Shown here in pieces: positions 23,801 to 36,300 of a stretch of DNA of 64,000 bases (the stretch's first letter is position 1; each line of letters opens with the position of its first letter). This stretch comes from Bagarius yarrelli (Eukaryota; Chordata; Actinopteri; Siluriformes; Sisoridae): positions 835,856 through 899,855 of the forward strand of contig VCAZ01000037.1 of NCBI GenBank assembly GCA_005784505.1. The letters run 5' to 3'. The position numbers were made by a program, and so were the translations under genes. Under the pieces are notes generated by a model. It did not search any database and was not told where the DNA came from. It was given only the letters and a program-made list of their open reading frames with translations.

Positions 23801-26800
23801 AAATTTAGTCATACACCTGTTTTAGCAATCACCTAAAGTATTTTACTTTGATTGAAAATTATAACTTGTCAGGTGTGGTATGGATATATATGTGTAATGT
23901 ATAACGTACCGTATTGTGTTTTAAGACATGAAGGCAAGGGATGTCAAAGCTATGTCTTTAGATTTACAGCAATACTAATGCTAATTAAAAAATATCTGAA
24001 TCACATGTTTATATTTATAATTAGCAACAAATAGCCAAGGCATTTATTAAGTTTGTTTAGAAAGGTGTGACTTACGGGGTGGGTAGAGAAATTCATAGGA
24101 GTTCTGTTTGTTTGCACGGTAGCTGGTGCAGGACTGACTGGAGGGTGGAGGAACTCTGGCATCCGGTCTTAAACATGTATTCAGAGCTTCAGGCAGAACA
24201 GTAACATCAACCTGAAATATGCAAACCATGGTGCCAGCTGTTATTTCCTTATTCAGTTTAATAGCAAGGTTGACGGGTCAAATTTGAAGCCTTAATATAT
24301 CCTGATCTATAGTAAAAAACACAGGATTGTGTTTCGAATCTTTTATTCGTCTGTTTTTTCATTATGATTAATTTAAAAACTCACTTAAAATATGGAAACA
24401 AAAAGTATTCTAAACATGATTTAATCAGACCCCCTTTTTTATGCACGATAGTTATTGTATTGTTAAAATTAAAAAAAAGAAAAAACATTTTTTTTAAGAA
24501 AAAAAAAACAAACAAAAAAACGTAGTTGCATACAAGCCTTGTAAGCCCTGTGCTGATTTGCTGCTATTTATTTTTATAGATGGTACTAAAGGTAAGGAAA
24601 ATAAGGCCATGCAAATAATAATCTCTGTTATATTAGCGCCATTACTTTACCTGCACAATTAATGTCTTGGGGAAACTTAAAACATTTCCACATAGAACCA
24701 CTTAACACACCTGTTTCTCTATCACCCACCATCAGCATTGAAACGGTACTTGAAAAGTAAGTTCTTATTTTATGACTTTATCTCAGTTTTTGATTTGCAT
24801 TATCGTATTTGCATTTAGATTTGTGTTTTCAACGTTTCTTCCTCAAGGAGGAATTTGATCTTTAGCGCTGCCTCATATATACTGCGTCAGAGATTTAAAT
24901 TTACTTCTGGATTTCTGTAACGCTGCTTTGTTTCTGTGGTATAATTTATCATCTTACTCTCTAGAAATAAAACAAGCAGTGGTGTGCAGTCAGGGCCAGC
25001 GAGGCCTTCTCTGCTGGCCTAGACTTTATCAGAGGCACTGAACTACATTTACAATTTAAATGTAATATTTATTCCATTAAATTGTATTAATTCATTTCCA
25101 ACAGTCTATTCTCTTCATTTCGTAGTGTTTCTCTTGCTGCACTGCTTCCAGTATGTGTTTTTGGAAGTTAGATTTTTTTTGTCCAATCAAATTTTAGCCT
25201 CTGTGTGTTCTAATCTAATCTGCCCTGGGCCTTCAGAATCAGTAGTGCTGGCCCATGCAACTCAAACTATATAAGCAAAGGGGCCGTTTCTTCAACCAAT
25301 CAGATTTTAAATCTAGCTGGACCACAATAACGTCAGCATTTTACTGTCTTCTGATTGGTTGATAAGCGCAAAACTGTTACAGCCAAGTTTGACTAGGAAA
25401 CGCCCCTGTAGCGATCTGCACACATTAATACAATTAAATTAGAATTTTTATGCCCACAATAGCTGACGGAGAAGGAGAAATTGACTTTGTTTTGGAGATA
25501 ATAATGCATTTTAAGGCGGACTAGAAAAGCTAGTCATGGTGAGGAGAGATCGGCCAACCCTTGTCTTAGGAAACAGTTTGTTCGCCACTTCCAGGCTAGT
25601 GTCTACTATATAGTCTTTTAATGTATGATGTATTTTATTATCTAATTTTTTAATGTTTTTTGATGTTATTAGATAAGTATTGATTTTAAACTGCTTTAGA
25701 TAATGTACATGGTACAGCTGCCGTTGTAGTGTAGAGGTTTGGAGTTGTCCAAACGGGTTTATTGCTGTAAGGTTTTTATGTTCTCGTTCTATGTTTTTTT
25801 TTTATTCATGTTTCATGTTTCTTGTTTATTGTTTTTTGTCTAGGCGAAGATATGCTAGCTAGCTAAGCTAGCCTAGGCAGTTGTTTGGTTTATTTCCTGT
25901 CTTGTGCTTCCCTTTGTCCTTGTGTCTGGTTTTCATTGGTTTGTTTAGTTATGTGTTGTCCGTTAGTTCAGGTGTGTCTTGTTCTGTTAATGAGTTCCTG
26001 TATTTATAGCCCTTGTGTTTGCATTGTCTTTGTGGATTATTGTTTGTCTGTGTTCTACTGCAGTTAAACTGTGCTATGCGAGTGTTTATTCCAAGCTAAG
26101 TTAGTGTTTGTCTAGTCAAGTCAGTGTTAAATTCATGTAAAGTGTTTTGTCTAGTGTTTCTTTACATAGTCAAGTTTAGTTTATGTTTGTAAATTCACAT
26201 TGTAAATAAACTGCACCTTGGGTTTTCTAAAAAACGTTTCGGCTCAGTGGATTAACCGTTACAATTGCTTTAATAAAAATGTTTTTCCCACTTAATACGG
26301 AAAATGTCTCTTTCTCTGTAATGCCACAATGTGTTATATTGAGTTTGTATAATTGCAATGTGATAGTGGTAGTATTAAGAGGTGTATCAGTCTGTTAAAT
26401 TCCCACTGAAGGCCAAGTTACCAAATGCACGGCCCGCCACTGATCATAAGCTTTACATAGCAGAAGCTACTATAAACCATGTAACAGAAACATCAGTACT
26501 CAGACTAATTTTAAGGTGATAACCAGTAATACTGACTAACTAATTTATTAAAATCAATATGTTCATCAACACATTACCTAACACATTTTTCAGCTTTATT
26601 AATCAGATTATTATTCTTTTCAAATATCAAATAGCATTAGCAACATGTTAACCCCATAACTGGCAAATAATCCAGAAGGGTTATGATCATTTCACTCACG
26701 CTATTTTTTTGCTAACAGTAATAATTTCAGTGCAAACCAACTGTCAGCGTTAGTGTATCCTAGTTTCACACAATATATCAGGGTGCTGTTGAAAATAAAA

Positions 26801-29800
26801 AGGACAATTATCACTAAATTGAAACACACAAACGGGAGAATCATTACCTGTTTAGAAACTGTGTATGAGGTCCATAGTGGCATGAGAAGTGCTTCACTAT
26901 ATCCGCTGATGTAGTCACTGTGGTGCAGTATGGTGTACTTGGTCTGGAACATGACTGCCGGTCGACCATATGGAAGATTCTTGCTGTCTGTAAAGTGTAA
27001 AAAGAGTATTATCTATCATCAAGCTAAATGCTTATTTGGTAAAAAAAAAAAAATAACATTAATTTTTATTGTGTTGTATAAAAAATACACAATTAAGAAA
27101 CACAAAAAAATATACAGCAACAATTTTTGGCTTAACAATAAAGAATTGTTATTTAAACTGACACTGGAGGAAAAAGGCATTACCATCGATAACTTGTCTC
27201 AGTCGTAGATTGAGTTCTTCCACTTTGTTCTGTAAGAGACAGAGCCACAGTGACTCCAGGTTATAGGCTCTTACCAGGGACACTTTCAAAGCCCTCTGCC
27301 CCCTATTTTTTGAACGCAACTGCAAAAGATTAAAGGTAAAAATCTCTAGCAGGAGGGTCTAAACAAGAGCACTGTTTGGAGGAAGAAAACATTATTTGGC
27401 TTGTTTCTTTTAAACCCTGTGTTCTGTTTAAATTGTAGCAACTTTGTCTTAGATCCAGGGCATCTGTTCAATTTTTACAATTAAATGCACTGATTTTAGA
27501 CAATTATGGTATGGTATTAATTTTAAATAATACTGATGGTGCGGCAGCCCAAGTTATTTTAACCTACACTTAACTTAAACCTACCTGTAATATATGCAAT
27601 GGTTATGTTCCTTAAAATAAAAACATTACTGACATAGAGGAGTTTAACAGAACAGAAGGGTTGAAATAATTTACCTTGCAGGTCTGCAGAGCAAGAAAAG
27701 GGGCGACAAGGTAAAATAAATTTTTTTTAGCTGGTTTACAGTTGCCCTCACTGCATTTACATTTGCATTCAGTGAGTGGTTGAGGACGACAACCTTCTAA
27801 GCAGTAGTCCAACATGTCAATCCCTGAACTGTCACTTGCCAAAAGAAGTAATATTATCATAACAGGGTGTAGTAAGGCAACATGAAAATGTTTAGTAGTT
27901 TTAGGTCCTTTTGAATAATTCTGGACTCCGGAGGGTTACAGTTTAATTCAATGGCTAGTCTAGGATGAGGCCATGCTTTGTTACTGACTTTTTCATCGCA
28001 GGTGCAGCCCAGGTCATCAGTTATTGCATTGACTGTCCCAGATGATGTTGGTTTGGACACCTCTTCAGGCATGCTAGGTTTGTAGACAGGATTTCTCAAA
28101 AGGTGGTTCAGGCTACCATGGGTTCCATTGTTAGGGACTGGCTTTAAGCCAAGGAGATCTGAAAATGATAGATGTCAGAGAGTTTGCTCATTTCAATTTA
28201 CAAATTTAATTTTATTTATATAAAAATTATTTATATTATACCTATCAAATTTTTTTACTACTGAGCAGTTGAAGGTTAGGGGCCCTGGCAGCTTGGTGGT
28301 CCCCCTTACGACATACTGACATTATGCCAAGTTAATATTTTTACACTAGAGGTAACCATCAAAGATAGGTAGTAACAAATTATATTTACTCCGTTACAAT
28401 TACTTTGCTAATTTTTTTTAGTAAAGTTTACTTTTAGAGTATATTTATTTGTTTACTTTTACTGTTAGACAAGTACATTTTTATATCCATTTAACACAAA
28501 AGTAAATAAAGATGAGATGTACAGTGCTTTAAAAAAGTATTCATATCCTTTAAACTTTTCCACATTTTGTCACCCTACAACCACAAACTTAAAATTATTT
28601 TTTGAGATTTTATGTGATAGACCAACACAAAGTAGCACATAATTGTGAAGTGGAACGAAAGTTATATACGATAAAATTAAAAATAAAATCTGTACTCTAC
28701 TCTGATACCCCTGTCCACCTGTGTGTAATTTAGTCTGAGTAGAAATACACCTATTCTTTGAAGGCCTCAGTGATTTTTTAGAGAACACTAGCGAACAAAC
28801 AGCATCTTGAAGACCAAGGAACTCACCACACAGGTCAGGGATAAAGTTGTGGAGCGGTTTAAAGCAAGGTTAGGTTATAAAAAGCCTATCCCAAGCTTTA
28901 AACATCTCAATGAGCATTGTTCAATCCATCATCCAAAAATGGAAAAAGTATGCCACAACTGCAAATCTACCAAGACATGGTCGTCCACCTAAACTGACAG
29001 ATCGAGCACTGGTCAGAGAAGCAGCCAAGAAGCCCATGGTCACTCTGGAGGAGCTGCAGAAATCTTAGCTTAGGTGGGAGAATCTGTCCACAGGACAACT
29101 ATAAGTCGTGTACTTCACAAATCTGGCCTTTATGGAAGAGTGACAAAAAAAAAGCCAATGTTGAAAGAAAGACATAAAATCTGTTTGCAGTTTGCCTCAA
29201 GCCATGTAGCGGACACAGCAAACATGTGGAAGAAGGTGCTCCACGGTTGAATGTTTTGGCCTAAATGCAAAGCACTATGTGTGGAACACACGATCCCCAC
29301 TTTGAAACATGATGGTGGCAGCATCATGCATTGGGGATGCTTTTTTTCAGTAGAGATAAGGAAGAGTTAAGGGAAGGATAAAGGGGGATAAATACAGGGC
29401 AATCCCAGAAGAAAACATGTTGAAGGCTGCAAGAGACTGGGAAGGAGATTTACCTTCCAGCAAGACAATGACCCTAAAAATACTGCCAAAGCTACAATGT
29501 AATGGTTTGGATCAATGAATATTCATGTGTTAGAATGGCTCAAGACTTGAGAATTGCTGTTCACAGACGCTCCTCATCCAATCTGGCTGAGCTTGAGCTA
29601 TTTTTCAAGGACGAATGGGCAAAAATTACTCTGTATGTGCAAAGCTACTAGAGACATACCCCCAAAAGAATTCCAGCTGTAATTGCAGCGAAATGTGGCT
29701 CCACAAAGTATTGATGCAGGGGGGCTAAATACAAATTCACAACACACTTGTCAGATCCTTTTTTTCTTAAAATTTTGAAAACCATGTATCAATTTTGTTC

Positions 29801-30339
29801 GACTTCACAATTATGTGCTTCTTTGTGTTGGTCTATTACATAAAATCAAAATTAAATACATTTAAGTTTGTGGTTTTAAGGTGAAAATGTTGAAAAGTTC
29901 AAGGGATATGAAACTTTTTTAAGGCAGTGTAACTAGTAACTAACTACTTGAGTAGTTTTTTCATCAAATACTTTTTTACTCTTACTTGAGTAACTATTTA
30001 CTTTTACTCCTACGTGAGTAAATATTTTTATAAGTATTTTTACTTGAGTACAGATTTTGGCTACTCTACCTACCTCTGATAACCATATCGTTTGCATTAA
30101 TTATATATGTTATGGTGTAAGTATCTTAACAATTAATAAAATGTTTTAGCTCAAAGCAGGGTGTAATTTTGTAGATAAAAATTTCAGAGCAGCTCTGCTG
30201 ATGTATAACATTGGTAAAGACAAAACAAAAGTAAAATAAAAGTTGTCGTACCACACATGACGTTGTACAGCTCAATATTTTCAAATGGTGGGATCTTAGT
30301 TTTAAACTTAAACATTGGCCCATATCCAAAAAAAATGGT
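14819..30339 (-). CDS. enpp2: enpp2 exons 17-25: linker and nuclease-like domain
   Basis: Exons 30339-30252 (FGYGPMFKFKTK...ELYNVMC), 28158-27989 (LLGLKPVPNNGTHGSLNHLL, ending GCTCDEK), 27229-27184 (NKVEELNLRLRQVID), 26987-26848 (PYGRPAVMFQTKY...LWTSYTVSKQ), 24211-24076, 23354-23277, 21492-21360 (FDYDFDGLRDTEEKMKQ, the EF-hand-like calcium loop of the catalytically dead nuclease-like domain), 15644-15491 and 14989-14819. The nuclease-like domain packs against the phosphodiesterase domain and stabilises the fold. The intron between the last two long exons (15645-21359) holds the nested RTE, Tc1 and SINE. Confidence 0.95.
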
Positions 30340-33300
30340 CTGAAAAGAAAAAAATCAGACGGGTGAGAAACAAACCACAGAGCTCTATACTATAGCCAAC
30401 ATTGACTAGGTGTGCAGACCTGCATGCTGTTGATCTTGTTATCATATCCGTGGTCACCTGAGAAGCCACACTTGCCCGGATGTCTTTTCCCTTCAGGGGG
30501 CTTTCTGTGGCAGACAAAGTTAGCAGATTCATTACACCTTTATACAAGTTATTGAACTTTTGAAGAATTTGGCTAGAGTGATTTACTTACAATATATAAG
30601 TTTATATAAACAGACACAAAGGATCCCGATAAATCTGAAGCCGCTGTTCAAAATAAATAGGTTGTCTTTTGATCACTGCTGCTGACTTTCATAAAATGTT
30701 ACAGCAAATTACTGTGGTCCCCTTAGAGCACTAAGCACCTACTGTAAATCGGACCACAGCTGACCATTTTGCATTTTATCATATTTCATTCAAGCAGATG
30801 ATTTAAAACCTTCCTTCACGCTGTTGCTTCCAACAGTGGAAAAACTGTCCTGAAAAGAAACTGTTGCTTCACAGTTCTGGTGCCACCGATTAGACAAGTC
30901 TGTATCTCAACTGCCTGGTGTGAAAGAACCTTTTCAGTTGGCCACTGATGTACGCCAAGGCAAACAGCTTAGGAAGGCCCTGTCATATGTCTTTTTTTCT
31001 AGCCTCTTCATTGAATGTTTATGATGGATTCTGCTGAGAATGACCTCATGGGTTTGCTTTAGGAATCCTGACTTTTCAGTGGGGTTTGGCAATAAAATGT
31101 TTATGGATTTTGAAGGTTAAGAGTTATACAGCAGACGTAAAAGCTTATGTGAAGAATGTCCAAATTACTGGTTCAAATAGTTGCACGTGTTTAAGAAAAA
31201 TAATATTTAACTACATATGTAGAATATGTATAATCTTAATATTACCCAAAACACAGAATTTTATTGGTATTAAAACATCAACAGTGACATAAGGTAACTT
31301 TTTTATAAATAGTTTTTTTGGTCCCTTTTTCCAACTCAAGATTTCTTACAGGATTAATTATATTTTTAAACATTTTCCTGACTGAATAAATATGTAAAAT
31401 ATAAGTGTAAAATAGCCACTGATATAACTGGACAATGATGAATGTAATTGTGCCAGCAATCTAATGCTTAGTTATTAGTGCTTAAAAGGAATGGCAGCTA
31501 AAATGGGGGAAGGGTGGCTCATGGTTAGGGTGTTAGACTACCAACCCGAAGCTTGTGGGTTTGATTTCCAGCTCCACCAAAACAACACCGCTGGGCCCCT
31601 GAGCAAGGCCCTTAACCCCTCATCTGCTCAGTATGTAATAAATGTTAGTCGCTTTGGATAAGGGTGTCAAATGCTGTAAATGTAAAATGCTTTGATATAA
31701 TAATACAACAATTATAGTCATAGAAAAAATGTGGTTATCAGTTCAGTAAGACATTTTTTAAAGCTTAAATGAATTATTGCTTTATGTTTGCTCAATAGTG
31801 TTTAAATTAATACATTTAATAACATACAGTACTGGTGATTATTATGGTCAAATGTTTTTGCACAGCAAAAACTACCAGCACACCCCAATTTCATGCTACA
31901 AAGTTGTCCATGTTGCAATACATTATTCCTTTACCGAATCAGACATTGTTTTAGCATGGCAATGCCCCTGAGCTCCAAAATACAGGGTAAGGGATCAGAA
32001 TCAGGATAAAAATACTTTATTGATCAGAGACATTTAAAAATCAAATGTGAAATACATATAATCCAATTTAATTGAATGGACACTGACAAGCCTAACTAAG
32101 GCTCTGCATGTATCAAGTACTACATTTTCATTTTTTTCTTTTAATGTGGCCAGATATGGATACGGATATGACCGAGATTGTGTAAGCAGGAAAAAAAGCA
32201 CATGAAATCCGATATTTTTAGGTCGGTTTTAGGCATCAATCATACATAGAAATAAATCAGATATGAATCGGATACATGGCATTAGTGCCTGCAATTTAAG
32301 CAGACAGATCAATGCGAATCATATGTCATTGAATAAGCGACGATGGTGCATGACGTCAACTCAGGTAGACATCAACAGTGTACATATTTACCTTGCTACA
32401 TGCCATTTTCGTTCCACCATCAAATGAATCTCCTCAATGCGACGATTGTTGGCATAGTGAAGGCGTTTGGGAAGTTGTTGCTTTAGGTATGGCTTAAAGT
32501 GCTGGTCTGGCTTTTTACACTGAAACAGGAATCAGCGTCATCAGTTACGAAGCCTGGTTACATTTAAATAACATAATAATCAAAAAAGCTAGTGTCTAGA
32601 GATATATGTGCATGTTTACTTACTGTCAGGTTTGCCACTACTGCTTTTGCGTCATCTACAAATAGGATAATAAACTTCTTAAAGTGCCAAAACTTCATAT
32701 AGTAATAACATTAAAAGTTTTCGTTCTTAAATTCTGATCTTGTCAAATAACACAATAAGAAAAATTGTGGCTTCTATACTTTTAGCCCACATACATTTCG
32801 AGTTGTTAGGAAATCGAGCTCGGATTCTCCCAAGAGAGCCAGGGATCAGGATAATGTCATCAACATTGGACATATAAGAGCTGAGAAACTCTGTACGGTC
32901 ACAATGAGCTTCTTCCATCCCTAAAAAGAATAAAGTTTATTTACATTTGTCACAAATCTGCTTCCCATTCTTCTAAGTAACCTATAATTTAGCCAAAGAT
33001 CTGTGTTAATCTCTTGTTTAATATCTATAAGCCTGTTTTAACATACTGTGCAAATATGCCGGAATCAAAACTGAAGCCATATACCAACACTAAGGGGGCT
33101 CGATATTAGTTATATATTTTTATCATAAAATATCAACAGATATAATTAATCTTCCTTGTTCTGTTGGCGAGCTAGTCGGTCGCTAAGTGTTTACAAATAC
33201 TTTTTTATTTATTATATTAAATAACAATGCTTGCACTGTTAGGGTTAGTTATTTTTCATCATTAATGAAAAATAATTTTTACCCATAATTAACAATGTCT

Positions 33301-36300
33301 GCATTTCCCTCAGTTTTTTGAAAATTTCATTACATTTTAAAAACTTTTATAAAATCTAACAAAATATGTAATAGCTCAGTTCTAACTAGGTACCGTGATC
33401 TCCAACCATAATGATATTGACACAACGATGGAGATTCATCTGTTTAAGGCCATCCATCAGCTGCCCAGTCACCCTATCAATCTCCTTTAGTGGGTTGCTT
33501 ATCTGGAAACAAAGAAAAACATATACTGTACCACAAACTGCACCCCAAAACAGGCACATGGAACATTCATAGTGTCTTGGCTCAAAAATTTCTAGATAAA
33601 TTAGTTGATCAAAAAATGAATTAAGACAATTTTACAACTCTACATTTGAAAACTGCTTTATGTTTCTTATTTCAAAAAAGCATTACTGCATGTATTTACT
33701 TTTCATAGAACATGCTTGTGTTTGTCTGTGGTGTTATGACGTGGGATAGAGGTAAATTTTTTCGTGCAGGCTGCACTCACCTCTGGGCTTTCAGGTCCGA
33801 GTTTGTGGCCATAGGCATCCGTTTGCTCTGAGTGCATAGCATAAACATAGGGCCTGTAAACACATACCAATTCACCTGTGAGCTTTCAGTGAAAACAGCA
33901 CGGAGAAGAGTACAAATATTTTCCATCATGTTAAACTTAATGAACAAATAGATTTGAGTTGAAGCGTGGACTGAAGCATTGGCGACGATGTCAGTAATCA
34001 GAATTTTTAATCAAGTGATGTAAATTTAAGCAAAGGATGTCTCATGTGTAAATTAAGATGCTTATTTGCCACATATTCGACAGAACATTTAAATTTGCAT
34101 CTTCGCAGATTCCAGTTTAGGCGTTTGGGGACAGTGCGCAGAGATACAGCGCCCCTGGAGCAGGAGAGGTTAAGGATCTTGCTCAAGGGCCCGACAATGG
34201 CAGGCGGCGGCAGGGAGGGTTGAACCCAGTTCTTCTCGGTCATCCACTACCCTAATGAAGTCATTATACTGTAGGAGAAATTACCTTTCTGCATCAGGTA
34301 GGGAAAGCCACTGGAGCATGGTTAATACTCTTCTTTCCAGTGGAATCGTTCTGGAAATACAAACAGGCACTTTTTAGACACCTAAAAGTTAAACTGAATT
34401 TATTGTCTTAAACGCTTTATAGCATACATTTCATTATGGTTTAATGTAAAAGGCACCTAAATGCAGATTTTTTTTATTTTTATATTATATAACATATTTA
34501 TGGTATGAAATCACAAAATGCATTCTATTACTAGTCCTGATCTTTTAAGCTTTATTTTAAACAGTTCAGTAAATGCAAAACTGCATTGTGTAATTGTTTA
34601 TTTTATGGTCTCTTTACATGTTCCATGGGATGGATGGGATTTATCAGTTTACAACCGATAAAAATATTCCCAAAAATGTATCTTAAGCTTTCCCTTAAAT
34701 TTCTGGCACAGAAAGTGAGCTTAGAAGAGTATGTGAGCCCCAAAGTAAAGAGCTTCAAGTCTAAATCCGCAAGAACCCTGTAACCCATGTACATAAAGCT
34801 TTTTTTGCACAAATTGCTGCCAAGACACTAGAGGGGTCTTTTTCTTCACTCATGCGTAAACCCAAGCTGCCTGTGTTTATGCATGTGCAAGGAAATAAGA
34901 CTCTACTCTAACAGGCCTCTATGTGTAAGTGCGGGGCGCTTTGTTTCGCAGACATTTTATGCGAGCTGGGGGGTTTGCTTGGCAAGTTATTTTAAAAATG
35001 TCTTCTGTGTGGTTATAACCTTTGTTAGGCTTTGCAGTTAAACTTTTCCTGGTGTTGGGCAGTTTCTGCAGAGCGTGGGGATAAAGTTACAAAGGAAATT
35101 TAAAACATGAGCACATTTGGACTTACACCGGCCAGAAGAAAGTGCCAGCCTTCACTCCCTGCTCCACAGACGTTATCCAGATCTGAAGAACGACAAAAAG
35201 AACTCTTATATATCTTTAAGACTACAAATTGCTGCATTTAAATGTAAGATTACTAAGACACATGGTTACTTCTTTTCATAATAGTTTTAATTTTATTAAA
35301 GCATGGCTTTTAAGATAAATATCCACATACTGCAAGTTTTACTTAGACAATTTGTTTGTAAAAACATGTAAAATTAATGTAAGATAAAAGTAAAATATGA
35401 CAGGTAATTCTGAACATTTAGTTGCTCATATATGCTATCATGGCATAAATATCCTTGGAAGCTGTTTGCAAAGCATTAATTTATACTTTGTAAACTTAAA
35501 ATTGCTCTATTATACACAAAGGACTTGCTTTAAATTATAATGGGCACGAACCCAAGTGTGGGAAACCAGACGCAGAAGGGGACACAGCAAACATGTGGAA
35601 GAAGGTGCTCTGGTCAGATGAGACCAAAGTTGAACTTTTTGGCCTAAATACAAAGCGCAATGTGTGGCGGAAAAGAAACACTGCTCATCACCCTAAACAC
35701 CCCGTCTTCTGTATTTTGCAAAGAAGAATGGGCAAAAGTTACAGTCTCTAGATGTGCAAAACTGGTACCACAAAAGACTTGCAGCTTTAATTGCAGTAAA
35801 AGATGGCTCTACAAAGTATTGACGCAGGGGGGCTAAATACAAATGCACACCACACATTTTAGATATTTATTTGCTTAAAATTTTGAAAACCATGTTTCAG
35901 TTTTGTTCCACTTTACAATTATGTGCTACTTTGTGTTGGCCTATTACATAATCTCAAAAAAATACATGTGAAAAGCTGATACAATAACTGTATGTGTCCG
36001 CAACAACTACAGGAGTGGAGAAGGAAGTCATTCGACACGCAATAAGACATTAATGTAAATGTAACTCATAAAAATGTTGTTTAACTATGTATCGATTTTA
36101 GAGGTTAGGATATCTCTAAAAACTATATGGCAATAGTTATCTGTTTCAAGATTTTTACACAGCCCCACTATAGAACATGCGTGCAAAGATTTAGACCGAG
36201 GACTTTGGCTTACCAGTTTTAAGCTGCGGACAAGCTCTAATGTTTGACACGCTATATGGACAGAAGTATTGGGACACCTGACCATCACATCTGTATGTTT

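Noticed and set aside
25885..26067. Cys/Val-rich 60-codon frame
   Set aside because: It lies wholly inside the solo LTR and has no protein similarity I know.
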